This document shows, one piece after another, positions 36,189-44,512 of a DNA stretch of 64,000 bases. Position numbers and translations under genes: made by a program. Below the pieces are notes generated by a model. The model ran no database searches. It saw only the letters and a program-made list of their open reading frames with translations, and was not told the origin of the DNA. This DNA comes from Nocardioides sp. R-C-SC26. Lineage in GTDB: Bacteria; Actinomycetota; Actinomycetes; Propionibacteriales; Nocardioidaceae. The stretch covers positions 47,206-111,205 of the forward strand of contig NZ_JAHRHK010000011.1 in assembly GCF_021246465.1 (NCBI RefSeq). The letters run 5' to 3'. The stretch's first letter is position 1. Every line of letters begins with the position of its first letter.

Positions 36189-37132
36189 GACTGCACCGCC
36201 TCCAGCGCCGCATACGACGACGCGACCTGCTCCCAGGTCTCGTCGAGCCGACGGGAGAGCCACTCCGGCAGCGGCCAGCGGAACGGTGCGGGCGGGACGA
36301 AGCGGAAGCCCTGGCGCTGGAGGAGGTGGCAGTAGATGCCGGCGTACAGCGCGAGCGAGTCCGCGATCCACTCGTGCTCCGGAAGCGCGTAGAGCGGAGC
36401 GAATCCCTCGCTGACCCGCTCGGCGTCGTCGAGTCGGCCCGCGCCGACGAGGTCGCTGACCACGGCTACCGCGCGCGGCACGACAGCGGCGCCGGCGGCG
36501 GCCTGGAACGTGCAGCCGTTGCGGTAGCCGAGCATCGTGAACCGGTCGTAGCACGGTGGCGCCACCGGGAATCGACCCGCGACCTCGGCGACGACGTCCG
36601 CGACGACAGCGGGGTCGTTCTGCTTGTACCCGGCGACCCGGCCGTGCTCGTCGTGGAGGCGGAGGGCGGTGCCGACGCCGAAGCGGGAGCCGGTGAAGTT
36701 GCTGTTGTCGTAGCAGACGATCGGGAGGTCGGTGGCGGTCCGTCGTAGGGCTCCGTCGACCAGTGCGTGACTGCCGGACTCGTCCGCTCGCACGAACGGC
36801 GACGTCCCCAGGTAGATCCCGTGCGCACCGAGATCGGCGTACCTGTCGATCCGTTCGGCCAGTTCCGCCGATCCGAAGGCGTCGAGGATCGCGGGGTAGA
36901 CGACCACGTCCGGGCCGGCCGCCTCGATCGTCGCCGTCACGACCAGGTCGCGCTCGGTCGGCGTGAGCTGCAGTCCGCCGCCGACGAGACCGAGCGGAAC
37001 GAGCCCACGCACGCCGCCCTCGACCATGAAGCGCACGTGACGCCGGTACTCGTCCATGTCCGGCGAGCCCGTCGCATCGAACGGCACCGGGTTGACGCAC
37101 CAGGTCCGGGTCCACGTCGAAGATGCCACCAC
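36185..37132 (-). CDS. dihydrodipicolinate synthase/N-acetylneuraminate lyase family protein
   Basis: A 315-residue class I aldolase-type TIM barrel. The Schiff-base Lys is in VAGYKQNDP (about residue 168), the catalytic Tyr in IVCYDNSNF, and the GLVPLGLVGGGLQLTPTER loop replaces the GTTGE motif of true DapA. The changed loop and catabolic context argue against lysine biosynthesis and for a lyase or hydratase acting on a keto acid. Twelve bases separate it from the cyclase gene. Confidence 0.87.
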   Translation of the reverse strand: MVASSTWTRTWCVNPVPFDATGSPDMDEYRRHVRFMVEGGVRGLVPLGLVGGGLQLTPTERDLVVTATIEAAGPDVVVYPAILDAFGSAELAERIDRYADLGAHGIYLGTSPFVRADESGSHALVDGALRRTATDLPIVCYDNSNFTGSRFGVGTALRLHDEHGRVAGYKQNDPAVVADVVAEVAGRFPVAPPCYDRFTMLGYRNGCTFQAAAGAAVVPRAVAVVSDLVGAGRLDDAERVSEGFAPLYALPEHEWIADSLALYAGIYCHLLQRQGFRFVPPAPFRWPLPEWLSRRLDETWEQVASSYAALEAVQS

Positions 37133-37144
37133 GCCGGCTCGTCC

Positions 37145-37825
37145 TCAGATCAGTCGCGCGACGGGCCGCACGTGCCCGCCGTCCGCCCCGCGCAGGGTGA
37201 TGGGCGCGCACGTGACCTCAGCGGAGCGGCCCACGCACTGCTGGGCGCCGGCCGCGACGTTCTCGACGATGAGGACGTCGTGCTCCAGCAGAAGCCGGTG
37301 TACCGGGAAGTCGAACCCCTCAGGGCGCATCGCGGCCGGGAGGTCGGGCGTCAGCAGGTCCATTCCGACCATCGTCGTCCCTCGGTCGATCAGCCACTGG
37401 GCAGCGCCCGTGCTGATCCACGGCTGCTCGAGGTAGGCCACGGGGTCGGTCGCGAAGAGGCCGGCCCGCCCGAAGACAAGGAACACGATGCCCTCTCCCG
37501 TGTGGGCCAACGTGCTCTCCTCCAGATCCGCCGCGGTGACCTCGCGGTCGTCGATGTGGCTGAGATCCACGAACGTCGCGGGGCCGATGAAGCGGTCCAG
37601 CTCGTAGGCCTCCATCGGCTTGCCGTCGGCGAAGAGATGGTTCTGGGCGTCGACGTGGGTACCGAAGTGCACCGGCAGGCCCGCGCGCGTCACCGACACC
37701 ACCGGTTGGCCGAGCGGGCCCGGCGGGCAGGCGAGTTCGTGCTTGACGATGTCGATCGTGGGCGCGGCCACCGTGGGCGCCCGCGCGACGTCGGTGTGCA
37801 GGGGGTGACCGAGGTCGATCATCAT
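37145..37825 (-). CDS. cyclase-family hydrolase (kynurenine formamidase/isatin hydrolase-like)
   Basis: A 226-residue metal-dependent hydrolase of the cyclase superfamily. It shows the hallmark HFGTHVDAQNH, the metal-binding HxGTHxDxxxH pattern (about 53-63), and MVGMDLLTPDLP downstream. Family members hydrolyse N-formylkynurenine, isatin and other amides or lactams. Two adjacent ATG codons are possible starts; 37825 has GGAGGAGG upstream and overlaps the CoA-transferase stop (ATGA). Confidence 0.88.
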   Translation of the reverse strand: MMIDLGHPLHTDVARAPTVAAPTIDIVKHELACPPGPLGQPVVSVTRAGLPVHFGTHVDAQNHLFADGKPMEAYELDRFIGPATFVDLSHIDDREVTAADLEESTLAHTGEGIVFLVFGRAGLFATDPVAYLEQPWISTGAAQWLIDRGTTMVGMDLLTPDLPAAMRPEGFDFPVHRLLLEHDVLIVENVAAGAQQCVGRSAEVTCAPITLRGADGGHVRPVARLI

Positions 37826-39036
37826 CGGGTTTCTCCTCCTCCAGGCCGGCCGACGACGGCGCCGGCCTCCAGCATTGCTCGGATGTCGTCGTCGCTGCGT
37901 CCCAGACGTGTCGCCACCGCCACCGTGTCCTCGCCGAGCGACGGCGACGTCGCTCGACGTCCGGGGCCGCGAACGCCGTCGACGACCACGGGATTGCCCG
38001 GCACCGTCACGGTCGCACCGCCCGCGGTGGTGACCTCGGTCAGCGCCCCGTGCCCCACGACGTCGGGATGGGTGAGCGCCTCGCCGATCGTGCGGACGAG
38101 CGACGACGGCACGTCGGCGGCTCGGAGACGTGCCGCGGTCTCTGCTCCGGGGGCCTTCGCGAAGTGACGCCCCAGCTCCTCGCGCACCAGGTCGCGGTGA
38201 TCCAGTCGCGCCGCATTCGTGGCGAATCGGGGGTCGTCGAGCAGGTGCGCGCAGTCGAGCGCATGACACAGCCGCTCCCACATCGGCTGGGTGTTCGCGG
38301 CGATCGCGACGTCGCGCCCGTCGGAGCACGCGAACGTGTGGTAGGTGGCGATGCTCTGGTGACCGCGACCCTGGGGCAGGACTCCCCCGGCGTGCAGCTC
38401 GTAGGCAGCGAGATAGCCCAGGAAGGCGATCTGCGCGTCGAGCATGCTCACGTCGACCTGCGTCGGGCCCGTCCGCTCGCGTCGGGACAGGGCCGCCAGG
38501 CAGCCGATCACCGCATACAGTCCGGCCCCCATGTCCCCCAGGGGGACACCCAGCCGGACCGGGCGTCCGTCGACCTCCCCGGTCACGCCCATCACTCCGG
38601 AGGCCGCCTGGACCACGATGTCGTAGGCCGGTCGATCCCGGTCGGGCCCCTCCACCCCGAAGCCGCTGATCGAGCACACCACCAACGCCGGGTTGCGAGC
38701 CGCCAGGGTCTCGCGATCCAGCCCGAAGCGGGCCAGCTGCCCGGGACGGTAGTTCTCGATCAGGATGTCGCAGGTCTCGAGGAGGTCCAGCACCAGTTCG
38801 CGACCGGCGGGCTCCTTGATGTCGACGGCGATCGACTGCTTGCCGCGGTTGACGGCGTGGAAGTACAGGGAGTCACCGTCGACCATGTGCGGTGGGATGT
38901 GGCGCGACGAGTCGCCCGTCGGTGGTTCGACCTTGATCACCTCCGCGCCGAGGTCCGCGAAGATCTGCGTGGCGAAGGGGCCGGCCAGGAACGTCGTCAG
39001 GTCGGCCACTCGGACGCCGTCCAGGGGCCCCGTCAC
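37822..39036 (-). CDS. CaiB/BaiF-family (type III) CoA-transferase
   Basis: A 404-residue family III CoA-transferase. It opens with LDGVRVADLTTFLAGPFATQIFADLGAEVIKVEPP and contains NRGKQSIAVDIKEPAGRE. The catalytic Asp is in VPLGDMGAGLYAV (about 165-177). It should move CoA between acyl donors to activate a carboxylic acid made in the pathway, supplying a substrate for the thiolase-like enzyme encoded next to it. The GTG at 39036 overlaps the thiolase stop (GTGA). Confidence 0.9.
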   Translation of the reverse strand: MTGPLDGVRVADLTTFLAGPFATQIFADLGAEVIKVEPPTGDSSRHIPPHMVDGDSLYFHAVNRGKQSIAVDIKEPAGRELVLDLLETCDILIENYRPGQLARFGLDRETLAARNPALVVCSISGFGVEGPDRDRPAYDIVVQAASGVMGVTGEVDGRPVRLGVPLGDMGAGLYAVIGCLAALSRRERTGPTQVDVSMLDAQIAFLGYLAAYELHAGGVLPQGRGHQSIATYHTFACSDGRDVAIAANTQPMWERLCHALDCAHLLDDPRFATNAARLDHRDLVREELGRHFAKAPGAETAARLRAADVPSSLVRTIGEALTHPDVVGHGALTEVTTAGGATVTVPGNPVVVDGVRGPGRRATSPSLGEDTVAVATRLGRSDDDIRAMLEAGAVVGRPGGGETR

Positions 39037-40178
39037 GTCGCCGCCAGGATCGTGACCGAGCACGCGCCGTGGTCGAGGCCCCCGATGCCGCCGCCGGTGC
39101 AGTGCGCGAGTGCGAGCTCCGCGCCCTCGACCGTCCGCCCGGGACCGCTTCCACGCAGTTGCCAGACCAGTTCCGCGACCTGGCCGAGACCGGTGGCGCC
39201 GACGGGGTGTCCGCGGCTGATCAGCCCGCCACCGGCGTTCACCACGACCGAGCCGCCGAACGTCGTCTCGCCCGCGGCGAGCATCGACGAGGCCTCTCCC
39301 GGCTCGCACCAGCCGAGCGACTCGTAGTACATGAGCTCGGCGATCGCGAAGGCATCGTGCACCTCGGCCACGTCGATCTCGGAGGGCTTGACCCCCGCGA
39401 CCTCGTACGCCTGCGTGGCGATCCTCTGGGACAGCTCCGAGCGCGTCATGTCGCGGTTCGCCGACAACAACCGGCCCGAGGCGATCTCGCTCGCCAGGAC
39501 GCGCACCGACCCCGGGCGGGCTTCAGCTGTGATGACGGCCGCGGAGCCTCCGTCCGACCGTGGGCTGCACATCATGAGCGTCAACGGCGTCGCGATCGGG
39601 CGACTCTCCAGCACGGCTTCGAGGGTCGTCTCCTGCTGGAAGTGCGCGAGAGGGTGCGCTGCGGCATGCGCCCGAGACTTGACCACGACACGCGCGAGGT
39701 CCTCGACCGTCGCGCCGCGTTCGTGCAGGAAGCGTTCTGCGCGCATCGCATAGACGGCAGGCATCGTCATGCCGCGACGCACCTCGCTGTCGTCCTCGGC
39801 GAGTGGCAGGGTGCCCGAGCCGAGTCGTGACAGGGAGTCCACGCCGACGGCGAGCACCGTGCGGCGCTGGCCGCTCGCGATGTCGCGGACGGCCAGGTTG
39901 AGAGCCGAGGACGACGACGAGCAGGCGTTCTCGACGTTGGTGACAGGTCGCGTCGTCAGGCCGAGGCGGCGCAGCATGCGCTGGCCGACGAGCGGTCCGC
40001 CGTACCCGGACCCGACGTAGACCGCGTCGATCTCGCTCTGCGCGTCGGCGACCGACATTCCCGCGTCGTCCAGCGCGGCGAGCACGGCCTCGGTGCCGAG
40101 CTCCTCGACCGAGCGCTCGGGCTGCTTGGCGAAGCGGGTCATCCCGACCCCGCTGATGTGGACGTCCTGACGCCTCAT
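39033..40178 (-). CDS. thiolase-like protein (SCP-x/lipid-transfer type)
   Basis: A 381-residue thiolase-fold protein with the nucleophile Cys86 in NVENACSSSSSALN, His in EVHDAFAIAE, and GGLISRGHPVGATG near the C-terminus. Classical thiolases have a second Cys in a CxG motif; here the C-terminus reads LAHCTGGGIGG, which keeps a CTG-like element. This branch pairs with DUF35 Zn-ribbon/OB proteins, encoded next door, in archaeal acetoacetyl-CoA thiolase complexes and in Ltp-type retro-aldolases of steroid side-chain degradation. It probably cleaves a beta-keto or beta-hydroxy acyl-CoA. Confidence 0.87.
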   Translation of the reverse strand: MRRQDVHISGVGMTRFAKQPERSVEELGTEAVLAALDDAGMSVADAQSEIDAVYVGSGYGGPLVGQRMLRRLGLTTRPVTNVENACSSSSSALNLAVRDIASGQRRTVLAVGVDSLSRLGSGTLPLAEDDSEVRRGMTMPAVYAMRAERFLHERGATVEDLARVVVKSRAHAAAHPLAHFQQETTLEAVLESRPIATPLTLMMCSPRSDGGSAAVITAEARPGSVRVLASEIASGRLLSANRDMTRSELSQRIATQAYEVAGVKPSEIDVAEVHDAFAIAELMYYESLGWCEPGEASSMLAAGETTFGGSVVVNAGGGLISRGHPVGATGLGQVAELVWQLRGSGPGRTVEGAELALAHCTGGGIGGLDHGACSVTILAAT

Positions 40179-40516
40179 CGACCGTCCTCCTCGTCGTCGA
40201 GCGGGTGGAACGCGTAGTGGTCGGTGCCGTCGGTGCTCCCCGTGACCGAGATCCGACCTCGCTCGCCGATGCGCACCGGACGCGGCGCATCGGCCAGCAC
40301 TCGCACGTCGTCGGCGAGGTCGACGAAGACCAGCGTCCGCTCGAACTCCCCGGTCGTCGTCGTGGTGGCGACATAGGCCTCGACGACATCGACCTCGAGG
40401 ACCCGGTCCTCGGTCGGCGAGCCGCACGCGAAGCAATACGGAAAGGGGTCGGTGATGTTCAGGGAGCAGGCCGGACAGTAGGAGACCGGCACTGGCGTCG
40501 CCACGCGCTCACTCAT
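40175..40516 (-). CDS. Zn-ribbon/OB-fold protein (DUF35 type)
   Basis: A 113-residue protein with an N-terminal zinc ribbon, CPACSLN followed by YCFACG (about residues 14-33), and an OB fold. It is the usual subunit partner of SCP-x-type thiolases, and its stop overlaps the thiolase start (ATGA). The start overlaps the end of hyuB by 8 bp. Likely forms a complex with the thiolase-like protein and shapes its CoA site. Confidence 0.85.
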   Translation of the reverse strand: MSERVATPVPVSYCPACSLNITDPFPYCFACGSPTEDRVLEVDVVEAYVATTTTTGEFERTLVFVDLADDVRVLADAPRPVRIGERGRISVTGSTDGTDHYAFHPLDDEEDGR

Positions 40517-42086
40517 CCCCCGCCACCTCTCCCCAACCGCCGGCACCCGGCGTCTGGATGCGGACCAGGTCGCCGGCCGCGAGGACGGCGCGCCCCTTGG
40601 AATGGAGGGGCTCGACGGTCCCGTCGGCGCGGACGATGTCGTACTCGCCCGGTGAGCCGTCACCGCCACCGAAGAGGCCCTTGGCACCGCGGCGCGCGCG
40701 TTCGGCGAGCAGTGTGATCGACACGTTCTCGCCCTGGAGCAGTCGGAGTTCGCGTCGCACCGCACGCCCGCCGTCGTGCGAGCCACGGCCTCCCGTCCCG
40801 TCGACGAGTTCGAAGCGCTCGACTCGGATCGGGGCCGATGCCTCCTGGACCTCGACGGGGATGTTGGAGGGGTTGTGGGGGCCGACGAGACCGTCGGTCC
40901 CCGCGGCCTCGGGGTGGCCGCCCAGCGAGCCGATCACCAGGTCGTAGAAGACGTAGCGACTCCCGTCCTCGCGTCGACCGGAGATGATCGGGTTCGCCAT
41001 GTCGCCGAAGCCCGCGACCCCACCACGCGGGGCCGCCTGGGACAGTGCGCCCGTGACGGCCTCGAAGATGCGCGGCGCAGCGAGTTGACGTCCGCCGACG
41101 GCCGCGGGCGGGGCCGGGTTGAAGTACGACCCGAGCGGGGCGACGACGTTCAAGGGCGCGATCGTGCCCTCGTTCTGCGGCATCTCCGGTGCGACGAGCG
41201 CTTTGAAGGCGCACAGCGTGTAGGCCATCGTGTAGTTGAGCGCGCAGTTGATCCCGGCGGGCACGCTGGCGCCGCTACCAGTGAAGTCCACGGTCACCGT
41301 CTCGCCGTCGATGGTCGCCGTGACGACCACGGCGATGGGCGGAGTGTCGCTTCCCCAGTCCTCCAGCTCCGTCTCGAACCGGTAGACGCCGTCGGGTAGC
41401 GCTGCGATCCGCTCGCGGATGGCGATCTCGGTCCCGCTGATGACCTGGGCCATCGCGGCGATGGTCGCCTCCGTTCCGTGCCGCGCGGCGAGGGCACGGA
41501 CTCGCTCGGCGCCTGCTTCGTTCGCGTTGTGCTGCGCCGCCAGGTCTCCGCGCACCAGATCCGGCGTCCGGACGTTGGCGAGCACGATGCCCAGGACGTC
41601 GCGGCTGACCTCTCCCCGGACGTAGAGCCGCGTGCATGGGAGCACCAGGCCCTCCTGGTAGAGCTCCGAGACGCCCATCACCGCTTGGGATCCCACCGCG
41701 TAGCCGCCCATGTCGGAGTGGTGCGTGCCGTTGGCGAGCCACCCGATCAGCGTTCCCTCGACGAAGACCGGCGAGACGAGGAAGACGTCGGGCAGATGCC
41801 CGGAGCCGGCGTAGGGGTCGTTGATGACGAAGGCATCGCCCTCCTCGGCATCGTCGTGGTGCAGCGCGACGACATGCCGGACGACGAACGGCATGGCACC
41901 GAGGTGACCGGGGCTGAACTCGCCCTGTGCGACGAGGCGACCGTCGGGGTCGAAGAACGCCGTCGAGAAGTCGTCACCGTCACGCACGGCGATCGAGTAG
42001 GCCGAGGTGCGAAGCGCCGACCCCATGGTCGCGGCGACGTCGCGGAAGCCGCCCCACAGGACGGACAGGGTGCCGGGGTCGATCAT
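40509..42086 (-). CDS. hydantoinase B/oxoprolinase-family subunit
   Basis: A 525-residue HyuB-type subunit. Typical regions are RTSAYSIAVRDGDDFSTAFFDPDGRLVAQGEF, NDPYAGSGHLPDVFLVSPVF, HHSDMGGYAVG and the C-terminal RIQTPGAGGWGE. With HyuA it makes an ATP-dependent enzyme: hydantoinase, oxoprolinase, or a carboxylase of the acetone/acetophenone type. Sequence alone does not choose between amide hydrolysis and ketone carboxylation. The ATG at 42086 overlaps the hyuA stop. Confidence 0.9.
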   Translation of the reverse strand: MIDPGTLSVLWGGFRDVAATMGSALRTSAYSIAVRDGDDFSTAFFDPDGRLVAQGEFSPGHLGAMPFVVRHVVALHHDDAEEGDAFVINDPYAGSGHLPDVFLVSPVFVEGTLIGWLANGTHHSDMGGYAVGSQAVMGVSELYQEGLVLPCTRLYVRGEVSRDVLGIVLANVRTPDLVRGDLAAQHNANEAGAERVRALAARHGTEATIAAMAQVISGTEIAIRERIAALPDGVYRFETELEDWGSDTPPIAVVVTATIDGETVTVDFTGSGASVPAGINCALNYTMAYTLCAFKALVAPEMPQNEGTIAPLNVVAPLGSYFNPAPPAAVGGRQLAAPRIFEAVTGALSQAAPRGGVAGFGDMANPIISGRREDGSRYVFYDLVIGSLGGHPEAAGTDGLVGPHNPSNIPVEVQEASAPIRVERFELVDGTGGRGSHDGGRAVRRELRLLQGENVSITLLAERARRGAKGLFGGGDGSPGEYDIVRADGTVEPLHSKGRAVLAAGDLVRIQTPGAGGWGEVAGDE

Positions 42087-44170
42087 CGGACTGCTCCTGA
42101 CTCCGCGCCGGGCGCGGACACAGCGGTGAGGACGAGGAGGTCGCGGTCGCCCACGGCGGCGCGCCATCCCGGTGGCACGACGACGGTCGAGCCGTTCTGC
42201 TCCACGATCGCCGGGCCGATCGCTCCGGATCGAAGCTCGGGTGCGTCGAACGGCAGCACGGTCGCCTCATGCCAGTGCCCGCCGAAGAGGCACCTCCTCG
42301 TCGAGCGCGGAGCCGGTGCCCCGACCTCCTGAGGTGCCGTGCGCAGCACCTCCCGGCCGCGGATCCGATAGTGGACGTGCCAGGTGATCGCCTCGAGCGG
42401 CCGATCGACCCAGGCGAGCGGATAGCTCGCTCGGTACCGGACCAGGAAGGCCTCGCGGAGTCGGTCGACCAGACCATCGCCCTCCCCACGCTCGAACGCG
42501 ACAGAGAGTTCGTGCCCCTGCCCGACGAACCGCAGGTCGGCCTCGAAGTCGACCTCGAACGGCGGCAGACCATCCGGGAACCGCTGGGCGAGGTCGCGCT
42601 CATGGCCGGCGACCACCTCGTCCAGCACGTCGCCGATCCGATCGGCGTTGCCGGCATCGATCAGCAGCGAGCGACTCAGCGCGGCGGAGTAGACGACGTC
42701 GGCCTGGAAGAGACCGACGGCCGACCCGACGCCGGCTTGAGGTGGCACCACGACGGTCGCCACGCCGAGTTCCTGAGCCAACGACGCCGCGTGCATGGGA
42801 CCGGCACCGCCGAGGGCGAACAGCACGGCGTCGCGTGGATCGTGGCCACGCTCGGTCGTGACCAAGCGAGCGGCGTTCGCCATGTCGGAGACCGCGACAT
42901 CGCGAAGACCCGCGGCTGCGCCCGCGACGTCGAGCCCGAGCGGATCGCCCAGGTGCGTGCGCAGCGCCGTCTCGGCCGCGGGCACATCGAGCGGCTTGAG
43001 CTGGAAGTCGGCGTTGAGGTGGGTGACGTAACCCAACGCCACGCTGCTGTCGGTCACGGTGGGGCGGGTGCCACCCAGGCCGTAGCTCGCGGGCCCTGGC
43101 GACGCGCCCGCACTCGTCGGGCCGACGCGGATGGCGCCCATCTCGGGCGTCGCGATCGACCCGCCTCCCGTGCCGATCTCGACGAGGTCGACCGCGGGCA
43201 TCATCAACGGCAGGCCGCTGCGCGGCTTCATCGCTGTGCGGTCCACCTCCAGGAGATGGGTCAGCGTGGGCGCGCCGTCCTCGACCAGACACAGCTTGGC
43301 GGTGGTCCCGCCCATGTCGAACGAGAGGACCGAGGGCCACCCGTGCTCGGCTGCGACACGTGACGCCGCGATCACGCCTGCCGCCGGGCCTGACTCGATC
43401 AGGCGCACGGGCTGCCGTCCGGCCGTCTGCGCGTCCACGAGACCACCGCTGGACTGCATGATGAAGAACGTGCCGCCGAAACCGCGGTCGGCCAGCGCCC
43501 GTTCGAGACTGGCGAGGTACTCGGCGATCCGCGCCTGGACGTAGGCGTTCGTCACGCAGGTCGAGAACCGCTCGTACTCCCGGATGACCGGTGCCACCTC
43601 GTGCGAGCACGACACGCTGAACCCGCCGTGCTTCTCCAAGAGCTCACGGGTGCGCACCTCGTGCTCGGGGGCGAGGTAGGAGTTGAGGTAGCAGACGGCG
43701 ACCGCCGTGACGCCTGCCGCGGCGAGCGCATCGGCGGCGGCGACGACCGAGCTCTCGTCGAGCGGGCTCACCACCTCGCCGTCGGCGCCCATGCGCTCGC
43801 GGATCCCGTAGGTGTCCTCGCGTCGCGCGAGCGGCTCCGGCAGACGGGCGGTGAAGTCGTAGAGCTCGTAGCGCTTCTGCCGCTGGAGCGTCAGCACGTC
43901 GGCGAAGCCCTCCGTGGTCAGGAGACCGACCCTGTCGCCGTCGCGCTCCAGCACGGTGTTGGTGGCGAGCGTGGTCGCATGGACGACGTCGGCGAGGTCG
44001 CCGTAGCCGACACCCACCTCGGCGAGCACGGAGTCGACGGCCTCGATGACGCCGACCACCGGCTCGTCAGCGGTCGTCAGGTGCTTGGTCGTCGTCAGAC
44101 GACCGGTCGCCTCGTCGAGGAGGGCGACGTCGGTGAAGGTTCCGCCGATGTCGATCGCAAGTCGGTGCAC
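42083..44170 (-). CDS. hydantoinase A/oxoprolinase-family subunit
   Basis: A 695-residue HyuA-type ATPase subunit of the actin-like fold. It opens with RLAIDIGGTFTDVALLDE, has the phosphate loop SFDMGGTTAKLCLVEDG, the FALGGAGPMHAASLAQELG motif, and the C-terminal HyuA_C domain. First gene of a nine-gene operon in which all genes overlap or lie within 12 bp. The GTG has a GAAAGG site six bases upstream. It is preceded by two overlapping palindromes and a TTGACG -35 box. Confidence 0.92.
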   Translation of the reverse strand: MHRLAIDIGGTFTDVALLDEATGRLTTTKHLTTADEPVVGVIEAVDSVLAEVGVGYGDLADVVHATTLATNTVLERDGDRVGLLTTEGFADVLTLQRQKRYELYDFTARLPEPLARREDTYGIRERMGADGEVVSPLDESSVVAAADALAAAGVTAVAVCYLNSYLAPEHEVRTRELLEKHGGFSVSCSHEVAPVIREYERFSTCVTNAYVQARIAEYLASLERALADRGFGGTFFIMQSSGGLVDAQTAGRQPVRLIESGPAAGVIAASRVAAEHGWPSVLSFDMGGTTAKLCLVEDGAPTLTHLLEVDRTAMKPRSGLPLMMPAVDLVEIGTGGGSIATPEMGAIRVGPTSAGASPGPASYGLGGTRPTVTDSSVALGYVTHLNADFQLKPLDVPAAETALRTHLGDPLGLDVAGAAAGLRDVAVSDMANAARLVTTERGHDPRDAVLFALGGAGPMHAASLAQELGVATVVVPPQAGVGSAVGLFQADVVYSAALSRSLLIDAGNADRIGDVLDEVVAGHERDLAQRFPDGLPPFEVDFEADLRFVGQGHELSVAFERGEGDGLVDRLREAFLVRYRASYPLAWVDRPLEAITWHVHYRIRGREVLRTAPQEVGAPAPRSTRRCLFGGHWHEATVLPFDAPELRSGAIGPAIVEQNGSTVVVPPGWRAAVGDRDLLVLTAVSAPGAESGAVR

Positions 44171-44189
44171 GGGCTACCTTTCGCTCTAT

Positions 44190-44249
44190 GTTCTGTTTAA
44201 CAGAACGTCTGTGCCGTCTAGTAGATCGGATGGTCGCGGGTGACGTCAA
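44190..44249 (-). promoter_or_regulatory. promoter and double operator of the hyuA operon
   Basis: On the minus strand a -35 TTGACG (44249-44244) is followed by the segment CCGATCTACTAGACGG containing the probable -10 region. Two overlapping palindromes then lie between the transcription start and the gene. GTTCTGTT-t-AACAGAAC (44190-44206) has perfect eight-base arms. ACAGA-acg-TCTGT (44200-44212) has perfect five-base arms. They are 20-43 bases ahead of the hyuA GTG. IclR- or LacI-type dimers are plausible ligands. Confidence 0.6.
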
Positions 44250-44419
44250 GGGTCACGACCGATCTGCGATCGGTGACCCGGCACGAGCGCCGTCCGGACT
44301 CGACCGACGCCCGCGGCTGGAACCGGGCCGAGGTTGATCCCGTCGTGGGGAGCGGAACAGCGCGACCGGCGAGGATGAGCCGCACACCCCTCCGTCTACG
44401 TAGATCGGATGATCCGCGG
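44214..44419. repeat. direct repeat CCGTCTA(C)GTAGATCGGATG flanking a hairpin
   Basis: Copy 1 is at 44214-44239 and copy 2 at 44392-44419, about 178 bp apart. They share CCGTCTA, GTAGATCGGATG and a GCGG end, differing by two inserted bases and one substitution. Copy 2 contains the perfect palindrome TCTACGTAGA. Copy 1 lies in the hyuA promoter. The 342-bp gap 44171-44512 otherwise holds no convincing gene. Confidence 0.7.
44250..44279. terminator. strong hairpin in the hyuA upstream region
   Basis: ACCGATC-tgc-GATCGGT forms a perfect seven-pair stem with a three-base loop, extended by GGGTC and GACCC with a three-base bulge. It begins next to the hyuA -35 box. It may insulate the divergent genes or serve as an operator. 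Confidence 0.45.
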
Positions 44420-44512
44420 ACGAACTGCCTCCGCGCCGACGTCGACCGTGGGACCGTGCCCTCGGCCCGAGCACGGCGCGGGCTCGACGTCGGCGATTGG
44501 GAGGTCGTGGTG

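Noticed and set aside
25472..44170. Genomic island or integrated element carrying the catabolic operons
   Set aside because: tRNA-His lies at one edge, but I see no integrase, no duplicated tRNA end at the other side and no shift in base composition.
44240..44512. N-terminal extension of the large secreted protein by 91 residues
   Set aside because: It would place the signal peptide internally; the ATG at 44513 has a good ribosome binding site.
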